25,140 nucleotides of DNA from Rs1 sp036960485 (GTDB taxonomy: Bacteria > Pseudomonadota > Gammaproteobacteria > Pseudomonadales > Balneatricaceae): contig JBALXS010000071.1 of the NCBI GenBank assembly GCA_036960485.1, positions 1-25,140 of the forward strand, read 5' to 3'. The translations under genes and the position numbers were made by a program. This document shows positions 14,793-21,634 of the stretch, one piece after another (the stretch's first letter is position 1; each line of letters starts with the position of its first letter). The notes below the pieces were generated by a model. It saw only the letters and a program-made list of their open reading frames with translations. It was not told where the DNA came from and ran no database searches.

Positions 14793-15371
14793 TTAAGTTT
14801 TACGCTGCCTCCACCACATAGCAAATCCGTATAAACCAAAAATATAGCCTAATCCACCGAGTATATCTTGAAATTTTGCTTTTTCCTGCAAGGTGTTTAT
14901 TTGCTCACTTAATGGCAGTATTTGGCGTGCTAATTGCTCAGCTATAATATTGTTGAGTTGTAGAAGTTGCGCACTATCGGGGCTTGGCAGCGCTGTTGTC
15001 GTTACATTTTGACTAATAGAATTTTTGGGACTTTTTGTAACTGCATTCGAGGCACTACCTTTAATTTGCCACTTGGCGATATGCCCATCTTGAGTATCAG
15101 CAATTAGCTGATAATTTCCCTGGGCTAATTCAACAGAAAATTTTCCATTCTTATCGGAGGTCACTTTTTTTATATTGACCCCTTGGTTATCAATTACCTG
15201 CACTGATGCGTTAGGGATACCAGCACCTCCGGCAAAGTATACTTTGCCGGAGGTGGTTAATGTTTGCTGATTATTAGTTTCTTTGGTAAACGCGAAAATT
15301 TTTAGTAAATGTGCATTGGCATTGACAGAGAACAATAAACAAAATGAAACGAGCATAGATTTTATGAGCAT
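14793..15371 (-). CDS. nikL: NikL-like accessory component of a nickel transporter
   Basis: The 192-aa product has a signal peptide ending VNANA, so the mature protein would begin HLLKIFAF with a histidine. A carboxypeptidase-regulatory-like beta domain (about 38-105; SGKVYF, GNYQLIADTQDGH) follows. Next come a coiled-coil-like segment (about 135-168) and one C-terminal membrane helix (GGLGYIFGLYGFAMWW) with a basic tail. This layout is that of NikL, found with NikK in NikM-type transporters. The ATG directly abuts the nikM TGA, so translation is coupled. It is the last gene of the operon. Where nikQ/nikO-like genes usually occur, only non-coding DNA and a GGDEF gene are present. Confidence 0.8.
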   Translation of the reverse strand: MLIKSMLVSFCLLFSVNANAHLLKIFAFTKETNNQQTLTTSGKVYFAGGAGIPNASVQVIDNQGVNIKKVTSDKNGKFSVELAQGNYQLIADTQDGHIAKWQIKGSASNAVTKSPKNSISQNVTTTALPSPDSAQLLQLNNIIAEQLARQILPLSEQINTLQEKAKFQDILGGLGYIFGLYGFAMWWRQRKT

Positions 15372-16007
15372 TCAATTGTTAACCGATAATTTGAAGGTGT
15401 TAGGGGCTGTACGAATTAAAAAATTAACTACAACCACAGTGACAGCAGCTTCAATAATAAGTAAAGGGATGTTAGTGGCAAGTATAACTTTCATCATAGG
15501 TGCATATTCTTGGCCGCTTAAAACCAGACTTGCAGCTAAAAGCAGTGTGGTTAATGCAATGCCAGTAGCACCGGCAAGTGCTCCTATAATACTAATATAG
15601 CGATACGAAGTAGGGGTTTGAGCGTTAAGCTGATTTAGTAACAATGGCCTAAGAGTTAATGCAACAATGATAGCCGGCAGTGCCATATTAAACGTATTAA
15701 CGCCTAATACTATGAGCCCGCCATAGCCAAAAAACATTAACTGCAGGGTTAAAGCTACAAAAATAGCGGGCACAGCAGCCCAGCCTAGCATCAATCCCAT
15801 TAAGCCATTGAAAAGCAGGTGAATAGAGCTTGGGCCAACAGGAAAAGTTATCATGGACGATAGAAAAAATACTGCCGCAAACATCGCTGTTTGCGGGATT
15901 TTATCGATATCTAACTTTTTCAAGCCATAACTGAGCATTAAAATAGTACCTGTAGCCCCTATTGCGAGAATAGCAGGGCTGACAACACCATCTGGAATAT
16001 GTGCCAT
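15372..16007 (-). CDS. nikM: Nickel/cobalt ECF transporter substrate-specific subunit (NikM/CbiM)
   Basis: The 211-aa protein has six to seven hydrophobic segments and the CbiM/NikM N-terminal signature HIPDGVVSP. Known structures bind the metal through an N-terminal X-His motif plus an inner histidine. Here the start is Met-Ala-His, so removal of the initiator methionine would give Ala-His. The inner histidine is likely H63, in GPSSIHLLFNGLMG. The gene starts three bases after nikK and abuts nikL. No T subunit or ATPase gene is in the window, so it either borrows these from elsewhere or works alone, as shown for some solitary CbiM/NikM systems. Nickel is preferred over cobalt because of the NikR gene and operator upstream. 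Confidence 0.92.
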   Translation of the reverse strand: MAHIPDGVVSPAILAIGATGTILMLSYGLKKLDIDKIPQTAMFAAVFFLSSMITFPVGPSSIHLLFNGLMGLMLGWAAVPAIFVALTLQLMFFGYGGLIVLGVNTFNMALPAIIVALTLRPLLLNQLNAQTPTSYRYISIIGALAGATGIALTTLLLAASLVLSGQEYAPMMKVILATNIPLLIIEAAVTVVVVNFLIRTAPNTFKLSVNN

Positions 16008-16010
16008 ATA

Positions 16011-16841
16011 TTAATTACCTTGCATAGCTTTAGCGTTAATCCAAATCAGGCCGCCGAGTTCTACTGGCACTTGAATGCCAGAAGGAGATTGAAGAGTATA
16101 GTCAGCATCAATGAGGGCTGCAAAGCCCCACCAACCGGCGCGAGGTAAAGCATAGTTAAACGTACCTGTGCTATTCGCTTTAATTACTTGTGTTACATAG
16201 CTATCAGTTGGAGGTGTAACCGAGCCATCATTACGCCATTCAACTTCAATTTCTGCAAAGGGCACTGCTTGGCCATTTTTTCTAACGATACCAGTGAAGT
16301 TGTTACCCACCCAAAGGCTATATGGTCTACTTAACGGTTCAATTTCAACGGGTGCTTTGATGAGCGCATCCCAGCCATTAAAACTTGCGTAACCATCCAC
16401 GATCACCTTGGTATAATGAATGATCATTTTACCTTCATCCGGTTCCCAGTAGGGTTGGGGTTCTACAAAAAATTGCAAATCACCAGGCTCTTGTACTTCA
16501 TATTGAAAAGCCCATTGCTTAGTGTCGGCAGTGGCGTGCAAGGTTGGTAATAAATTAGTATTTGTGCCATTTGCAATAACTGAAAGTTGTTTAGGCTTAA
16601 CCATCTCCATAATAGGTCCTTGAGACATAGGATGGGTGAAGCGTAACAAGAATGATAAAGGTTGCTGGTTTTGATCATTCAAGAAATCTCTATCGGGAAT
16701 GATTTCTTGAAAATGTGCACGGGCGCTACTACTTATTAATAGTAATAGTAAGCTTACAAAAATTAGTGTAGAAGAAAGTTGGTTGATATTTGATCGCTCT
16801 GAAGATTGCTTGCTGAAACATTGATTCATATACATAATCAT
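16011..16841 (-). CDS. nikK: NikK-like periplasmic protein (DUF4198)
   Basis: The 276-aa product has a signal peptide (hydrophobic LIFVSLLLLLISSSARA) with predicted cleavage leaving HFQEIIP, so a histidine would be the mature N-terminus. The rest has DUF4198 features: two beta-sandwich-like halves with FLLRFTHPM, EPGDLQFFVEPQPYWEPDEG and ALPRAGWWGFAAL. DUF4198 proteins accompany NikM/CbiM transporters and are thought to help capture metal in the periplasm. ATG codons at 16841, 16835 and 16829 are all possible starts, with no clear ribosome site. First gene of the nikKML operon, directly behind a NikR-type operator. Confidence 0.85.
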   Translation of the reverse strand: MIMYMNQCFSKQSSERSNINQLSSTLIFVSLLLLLISSSARAHFQEIIPDRDFLNDQNQQPLSFLLRFTHPMSQGPIMEMVKPKQLSVIANGTNTNLLPTLHATADTKQWAFQYEVQEPGDLQFFVEPQPYWEPDEGKMIIHYTKVIVDGYASFNGWDALIKAPVEIEPLSRPYSLWVGNNFTGIVRKNGQAVPFAEIEVEWRNDGSVTPPTDSYVTQVIKANSTGTFNYALPRAGWWGFAALIDADYTLQSPSGIQVPVELGGLIWINAKAMQGN

Positions 16842-16859
16842 CTTTTATGAAGAATTTAG

Positions 16860-16894
16860 AATTTGTATGAAGTTTATTAGAAATCATACAAATT
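16860..16894. promoter_or_regulatory. Predicted NikR operator upstream of nikK
   Basis: A perfect 11-bp inverted repeat has arms AATTTGTATGA (16860-16870) and TCATACAAATT (16884-16894) with a 13-base spacer. The inner half-sites GTATGA and TCATAC are identical to those of the E. coli NikR operator, where the spacer is 16. A further TCATAC half-site lies at 16904-16909. The site covers the spacer of the predicted nikK promoter, so bound NikR would block transcription. Confidence 0.82.
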
Positions 16895-16899
16895 ATCAA
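16871..16899 (-). promoter_or_regulatory. Predicted sigma-70 promoter of nikKML
   Basis: On the minus strand, TTGATA (16899-16894) and TAAACT (16876-16871) are 17 bases apart, about 30 bases upstream of the first nikK ATG. The inverted repeat at 16860-16894 lies over it. The boxes match the consensus at five and four of six positions respectively. Confidence 0.6.
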
Positions 16900-16976
16900 T
16901 TGTTCATACAAAATAAAAACTGCTCTAAGCAACCTTCAAATCACTGGTATTTCTAAGTAAGTTAGATTACTGAAAT

Positions 16977-17447
16977 CTAAGTTTTAGGTGTACTGTGACT
17001 ATGTGACTTTCCTTCGTGATGATAATGCTCTACCTCAACTGGAATAAGGTATGCTTTGCCGTGGCGAATGCCTGGGCGAGCAATAATATCATTACAGAAA
17101 TCACGTACTTTTGAAGTGTCACCATTTAGCATAACGGTTTCCATACAATGATTATGATCTAAAGGGGTGCGCAGTGTAGAGACTGCAATATTATGATTAT
17201 CATGTTGCGCTTGAGCAAGCTTCGCCGCAAGCTCGCGTTCTTGATGGTTATATACGTAGGTCATTGAACCAATGCAATCACCAATATTTCTTTGATCAAT
17301 GGCTTGCTTATCTAAACTTTGTTGCTCTAGTTTATCGCGAATTAAATCGCGCATGCCTTCCGAACGGTTTTTATAACCATGTGCTTTTAAATAGTCATCG
17401 AATTGTTTAGCAAGATCGTCATCCAATGAGATGGTTAGCCTTTCCAT
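16977..17447 (-). CDS. nikR: NikR-family nickel-responsive regulator with altered metal ligands
   Basis: The 156-aa protein has the NikR layout: a ribbon-helix-helix DNA-binding domain (about 1-45; MERLTISLDDDLAKQFDDYL, NRSEGMRDLIRD) and a C-terminal ACT-like metal-sensing domain (about 58-135). Aligned to E. coli NikR, H76 and C95 are kept (H82 and C101 here). The positions of H87 and H89 are R93 and P95 (VSTLRTPLDHNHC). Extra histidines H85, H98 and H100 and a histidine-rich tail (EHYHHEGKSHSHS) could supply other ligands. GAGG lies eight bases before the ATG. The gene follows the DUF3301 gene by ten bases and precedes nikK. It should repress nikKML when nickel is sufficient, though the changed site raises the question of the true metal. 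Confidence 0.93.
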   Translation of the reverse strand: MERLTISLDDDLAKQFDDYLKAHGYKNRSEGMRDLIRDKLEQQSLDKQAIDQRNIGDCIGSMTYVYNHQERELAAKLAQAQHDNHNIAVSTLRTPLDHNHCMETVMLNGDTSKVRDFCNDIIARPGIRHGKAYLIPVEVEHYHHEGKSHSHSTPKT

Positions 17448-17457
17448 TTATATTTCC

Positions 17458-17784
17458 TCAGTGATTAACAATGCGATGAGGTTGTAAATAAATCTCTTCT
17501 ATAGAGAGCCCTAACATAACTACTTTTCCTTGGTATCTTTCTTCACCGGTTGCCGAAAACTCAAAGCCATATTCGCGATTAAGCACTAATGAACCACTAT
17601 TACCGCGCTTAATTCTAAAGCGCTTTAAACCGACGTTACCATCTAATAGCTGTAGGTCTAAGCGTTTACATTCATCAGTTGCTGCCACTAAGGCACTTTC
17701 GCGCACTTGCTGAGCACTAATCCAAGCGTAAATAACTAGGCAAACTAGTGAGAGTAGAAAAATATCGAACAATTCAAAATACAT
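17458..17784 (-). CDS. DUF3301 single-pass membrane protein
   Basis: From the ATG at 17784 (GGA upstream) the product is 108 aa. It has one N-terminal membrane helix (FELFDIFLLSLVCLVIYAW) and a soluble domain with the DUF3301 pattern CKRLDLQLLDGNVGLKR, followed by REYGFEFSATGEERYQGKVV. The frame stays open 18 residues further to 17838, which would add a second hydrophobic stretch; the shorter form matches the family better. DUF3301 is a gammaproteobacterial family of unknown function. Its stop is ten bases before nikR, so the two are probably co-transcribed. Confidence 0.85.
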   Translation of the reverse strand: MYFELFDIFLLSLVCLVIYAWISAQQVRESALVAATDECKRLDLQLLDGNVGLKRFRIKRGNSGSLVLNREYGFEFSATGEERYQGKVVMLGLSIEEIYLQPHRIVNH

Positions 17785-18258
17785 GTAATTTCCAACAAAA
17801 AATAAAATACAGTAAAACAGATACAAGCTGCATAACATAATATCTGCTAAAAATATTCTTATAAAGAAGCACTGTTAAAAGAAAGCACAATTAAAGACAT
17901 CGCGATAAATATTTAATTAATAACAGCTTAAATAAAAAGCTTTATGGTTTGATGCTTATTATTTGACCGCTTTGATGCCTGATGTGCTAACTATCTGTTA
18001 AGATTATCATTAACAGCATTCAAGACAAGCAAAGGCTGCACTTTTGGTGCTAAAACTGGTAATTAATGAAATGTGTCGATGAAGTGCTATTGTTGATCGC
18101 AATGCAGTGCTGGAACTTGTGGGACAAAACCCAAAGCTTCATTGCACCTTGTTGAACAGCACTTAAATGGTAAAAAACAGCATTTACATAACACTTATAT
18201 AGCTAGAGATAGTACTTATACATAGTGCTTATATATAACAACAAAATAGTGAAACATT
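17785..18258. other. 474-bp divergent intergenic region
   Basis: No gene was found. It must carry the promoters of the DUF3301-nikR pair (leftward) and of the EVE-domain gene (rightward). CTGTTAA-N8-TTAACAG at 17995-18016 is a perfect 7-bp-arm inverted repeat and a possible operator. Just before the EVE gene (about 18188-18240) the string ACTTATA or GCTTATA recurs at roughly 20-base intervals. No ribosome site stands out before the EVE ATG. Confidence 0.5.
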
Positions 18259-18711
18259 ATGGCTAACTGGTTACTAAAAACTGAACCTTCTGATTATTCA
18301 ATTGACGATTTAGCAACAGATAAAGTGACACCTTGGGGCGGCATTCGCAACTTCCAAGCGCGAAATTTTATTCGCGACAAAATGGTAATCGGCGATAACG
18401 TTTTGATCTATCATTCAAGTTGCAAACAAGTGGGGGTTGCCGGCATTGCTCAAATAATTAGTGACGCTTATGCAGATCCAGAACAGTTCGATGCTAGTCA
18501 TAAATATTATGACGCTAAATCTAGTCTCGAGCAGCCGAAATGGCATGTTGTAGATGTGAAATTTGTATCATCTGCACAGCAGCTCCTGCCACTTAAAGCG
18601 ATGAAAGCGGCTGCTGAACTCGAAGATTTAGCGCTTTTCAAGCAATCTAGATTATCAATAGTGCCTGTTAGTGATGAGCAATGGGATTATATCGTTTCTA
18701 AAATATCTTAA
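18259..18711 (+). CDS. EVE-domain protein
   Basis: The 150-aa protein matches the EVE family (PUA/YTH-like fold, related to human THYN1). It has NWLLKTEPSDYSIDDL at the N-terminus, WGGIRNFQARNFIRD at about 26-40, GDNVLIYHSS at about 45-54, and KWHVVDVKF at about 93-101. EVE domains are thought to read modified bases in DNA or RNA, through an aromatic pocket. This stand-alone form is a common housekeeping-type gene in Proteobacteria. It is shorter at the C-terminus than most but appears complete. Confidence 0.92.
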   Translation: MANWLLKTEPSDYSIDDLATDKVTPWGGIRNFQARNFIRDKMVIGDNVLIYHSSCKQVGVAGIAQIISDAYADPEQFDASHKYYDAKSSLEQPKWHVVDVKFVSSAQQLLPLKAMKAAAELEDLALFKQSRLSIVPVSDEQWDYIVSKIS

Positions 18712-18713
18712 TT

Positions 18714-18731
18714 TTTACAATATATTGTAAA
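18714..18731. repeat. 18-bp perfect palindrome after the EVE gene
   Basis: TTTACAATATATTGTAAA is fully self-complementary, two bases after the EVE stop codon. It may be an operator-like site or a loopless dyad. Confidence 0.5.
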
Positions 18732-18762
18732 TATACATTGCTGACTAAGAGGCACTCGTTCA

Positions 18763-18784
18763 CAGCTTGATTTATTTCAAGCTG
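18763..18784 (+). terminator. Hairpin downstream of the EVE gene
   Basis: CAGCTTGA pairs with TCAAGCTG around TTTATT, followed by CATATTTATC. This is the best terminator candidate for the EVE transcript, about 50 bases after its stop. Confidence 0.55.
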
Positions 18785-18835
18785 CATATTTATCGCGAAC
18801 GTTAGCAATTCTTATTTGGATGCATAAATGAATCC

Positions 18836-19482
18836 TCTTTCGAGCAGAAATATTGCAAACCGGTGGTGTTGGCATCAAGATTGTGGCTTTAGTGAAACGT
18901 TTCAAATGTAACTTTTGCGGTGTTTGATGATTATTTAGAAGTGGTTATCGTTGGCGCTGATTTTAGCTTAAGCGCAGCCCTAACTCTAACGCGCTAGAAA
19001 ATCGGTAACACTGGTTGGCAGTGGTCCGTCGGTAGTGGCGCAAACTTTAGAAATGGTGGATTATTAAGGCTTAGCTTGCATAAGTTAGGTTTACAGGGTG
19101 TAACTAAAGAACACGGCATGCAAACAGCCAATGCGCTACTTAAAGAAAGCTTGGCAGGTTTTTGATTGGCTCGTTAGTTTTATTCAAAACAGAATCAATA
19201 AATGGTGATGTAAAGCAAATAGACCGATTTAGAAACGCTTTAAAAGCAGTTGGCACCAGCTTACTGTTTGGTGGCAGGGCGTTACACTATGCTGATAATT
19301 CTCTTGAGTATTCACCCTTCTTGCATAAAAATATGACACTCTCTTTTCACTGTTAGTAGCAGTTGCGATAGCAAATGCTTGGTCAAGTTGAGTTTAACAG
19401 TAAGCCGTTTTATCGCGAAATCTCTTGGTGTATGTTAGCTATTTTACGCGGATATAGCTTGGTGGGTAAGTTGAGAATATAA
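18836..19482 (+). pseudogene. Decayed coding sequence, several broken frames
   Basis: This stretch shows protein-like composition in pieces of different frames but no complete gene. From 18920 one frame reads VFDDYLEVVIVGADFSLSAA and then ALTLTR before a TAG at 18995. That is very like the first strand and helix of an FAD/NAD(P) Rossmann domain with its glycines lost. It continues to a TGA at 19163. Another frame (19162-19356) reads TSLLFGGRALHYADNSLEYS. A third (19375-19482) ends FYREISWCMLAILRGYSLVG and KLRI. These could be remains of one or more genes broken by frameshifts. The product cannot be named with confidence. Confidence 0.35.
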
Positions 19483-19758
19483 AAGAAAAATGCTAATAGC
19501 ATCAAAGATATAACAAAGGCTTAAGCATAATATATTAAGCTTTAATAAAGTTTGAAAGCTACGTTTGTTGGTTGTAAAAACTAGCAGTAGCAGCGCTAAT
19601 AATAGCCATAGTCAGTTAAAGGTTAAACGCCATTGAAATTGTTTGACTTTATAGCGAGCTATTATCAATATGCTGTGTTGTTTTTTTATTCCATTATCTG
19701 TCAACGAATATTCCAAGAATATAATATTCCTATAAACAGTTGTTCTGAGTTGTTACCT

Positions 19759-20910
19759 ATGTTTGAAAAAATTAAATACCCATTTATAGCAGTGCTGTTA
19801 GTTAGCTCTAGTTTGGAGCTTGCGGCTGAGCCTGTTTTTGAAACTAAACAGGCGCTAGGATCAGCGTTGTATTTTGATCAAAACCTATCTTTAAATCGCA
19901 ACCAATCTTGCGCCAGTTGCCATGCGCCTGATAAAGGCTTTATAGATAATAGAATTAATAAAACATCAGGGGCCACCTCTCTGGGTAGTGATGATGTATC
20001 TCTTGGTGATAGAAACACCCCAACCGCGAGTTATGCCAGTTTCATACCCGCTTTCTCGAGACTTAAATCAGGGGAATACCGCGGGGGGCAGTTCCATGAT
20101 GGCAGAGCTAATACCTTACAAGATCAGGCCGCGGGACCGCCGTTAAACCCTGGGGAAATGGCAATGCCTGATAAACAAGCTATATTAGATAGGTTACTAG
20201 AAAATAAAGTGTATCAAGCAAGCTTTGCCGCGCTTTTTGCTCAAGATACTTTAAAGAATCCCCAAAGCGCTTTTTTAGCCATGACAGAAAGTATCGCAAG
20301 CTTTGAAAAAACTACTTTATTCGCACCTTTCGATGCCAAATACGATAGATACTTGAAAGGGGAATACACCATGACGGAGCAAGAGAAACTGGGCGAAACA
20401 CTTTTTTTCTCTGAGCAATTCACCAATTGCAATGCATGTCATCAACTAAAGAAACTGCCTGCACAAAGCAAAGAAACGTTTAGTAATTATGAGTATCGTA
20501 ATATTGGTGTGCCCATCAATCAAAGCGTGCGCAAAGTGCTGGGTAAAAAAGCAAATTTCATTGATCACGGTTTATTAGAAAACCCAGCAGTGACTGATAT
20601 AAAGCAAGATGGAAAGTTTAAAACACCGACATTAAGAAACGTAGCGGTTACGGGACCTTATATGCACAACGGTGTGTTTTCCGATTTGAAAACAGTGGTG
20701 CTGTTTTACGATAAGTACAATAGCCGTAAAGAATCGCGCAAGATAAACCCTGAAACGAATCAGCCTTGGGGTGAGCCCGAAGTTGTAGCAACAGTTGCGC
20801 TCGATGAATTAACCAAAGGTAAAGCGTTAACGGATGTGCGAATTGATGCGTTAGTTGCTTTTATGAAAACCTTAACTGACAAAAAGTACGAACACTTGCT
20901 GGCTAAATAA
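19759..20910 (+). CDS. Di-haem cytochrome c peroxidase (MauG/CcpA family)
   Basis: From the ATG at 19759 the product is 383 aa with a signal peptide (KYPFIAVLLVSSSLELAAEP). The frame extends 42 codons further to a TTG, but that extension would put the signal peptide inside, so it is not used. Two c-type haem sites are present: CASCH at about residues 51-55 and CNACH at about 224-228. The family stretches SLNRNQSCASCH, GDRNTPTA, QFHDGRAN, DQAAGPPLNPGEMAMP and FKTPTLRNVAVTGPYMHNG are all intact. It should act in the periplasm, reducing hydrogen peroxide with electrons from small cytochromes, or oxidising another substrate if MauG-like. No partner gene is adjacent. Confidence 0.92.
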   Translation: MFEKIKYPFIAVLLVSSSLELAAEPVFETKQALGSALYFDQNLSLNRNQSCASCHAPDKGFIDNRINKTSGATSLGSDDVSLGDRNTPTASYASFIPAFSRLKSGEYRGGQFHDGRANTLQDQAAGPPLNPGEMAMPDKQAILDRLLENKVYQASFAALFAQDTLKNPQSAFLAMTESIASFEKTTLFAPFDAKYDRYLKGEYTMTEQEKLGETLFFSEQFTNCNACHQLKKLPAQSKETFSNYEYRNIGVPINQSVRKVLGKKANFIDHGLLENPAVTDIKQDGKFKTPTLRNVAVTGPYMHNGVFSDLKTVVLFYDKYNSRKESRKINPETNQPWGEPEVVATVALDELTKGKALTDVRIDALVAFMKTLTDKKYEHLLAK

Positions 20911-21001
20911 AAACACTTAATTAAACGCTATTAAATTGAGGGTTGCTCAATATGTAGGTGAAAGCTAATAGCTTCAATTAACAACTTAGAAAGGTGATAT
21001 T

Positions 21002-21562
21002 TTGAGACATGCCATTTATTGTGGATCCAGCTTAGGTAACGATGTTATATATCAAGAGTCTGCGCAGCGTTTAGGCGAACAAATTTGCCAACGCGGCGAT
21101 GATATTGTGTACGGCGGTGCCAGTGTTGGCCTTATGGGAATAATAGCGGATCAAGTACTTAGCGGCGGGGGAAATGTGATTGGTGTGATGCCAAAAGCAC
21201 TGACCGATAAAGAACTACAGCATCAAGACTTATCTGACTTACATATTGTTGAAAACATGCACCAGCGCAAAGCTAAAATGGCTGATTTAGCTGATAGTTT
21301 CATTGCGATGCCCGGTGGTGTAGGTACTTTAGAAGAAATTTTTGAAGTTTGGACAGCAGGGCAGCTAGGGTTTCATCATAAAGCCTGCGCTTTTTATAAT
21401 GTCGATGGCTATTATGATGAGCTACTAGCTTTTGTATCAACCATGGTTAATAAAGGTTTTATGAAGGGCTTGTATCACGAAAACCTCATTGTCAGCGATG
21501 ATCCTGAACAGCTTCTAGCCGCGATTGTAGCTTATAAAGCGCCTGCTAATAAGTGGGATTAG
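21002..21562 (+). CDS. LOG-family (TIGR00730) Rossmann protein, TTG start
   Basis: The 186-aa protein has the LOG-family motifs: YCGSS near the N-terminus, YGGASVGLMGIIAD at about 37-50, QRKAKM, and the nucleotide-binding/catalytic PGGVGTLEE at about 103-111. Members are cytokinin riboside 5'-monophosphate phosphoribohydrolases or related nucleotide N-glycosidases; bacterial ones often have a housekeeping nucleotide role. The start is a TTG at 21002 with AGGTGA just upstream. No suitable ATG is near, and the family N-terminus begins right there. Complete and normal in length. Confidence 0.92.
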   Translation: MRHAIYCGSSLGNDVIYQESAQRLGEQICQRGDDIVYGGASVGLMGIIADQVLSGGGNVIGVMPKALTDKELQHQDLSDLHIVENMHQRKAKMADLADSFIAMPGGVGTLEEIFEVWTAGQLGFHHKACAFYNVDGYYDELLAFVSTMVNKGFMKGLYHENLIVSDDPEQLLAAIVAYKAPANKWD

Positions 21563-21581
21563 CAAAGTAATCAAAACAACG

Positions 21582-21609
21582 AGTGAGCGCGTAACAAATA
21601 GCGCTTACT
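21582..21609. terminator. Bidirectional terminator between convergent genes
   Basis: AGTGAGCGC pairs with GCGCTTACT (one G-T wobble) across ten bases, with TTATTTG after it on the plus strand. It lies in the 72-bp gap between the LOG-family stop and the end of the SufS-SufE gene. Confidence 0.65.
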
Positions 21610-21634
21610 TATTTGCCAGCTTAGAAATCAATAA

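Noticed and set aside
16729..16932. Minus-strand 67-codon frame overlapping the nikK start
   Set aside because: It runs through the predicted nikK promoter and operator and into the nikK signal peptide in another frame; no protein features.
19633..19758. N-terminal extension of the cytochrome c peroxidase from a TTG
   Set aside because: It would bury a clear signal peptide 42 residues inside the protein, which is incompatible with export of a c-type cytochrome.
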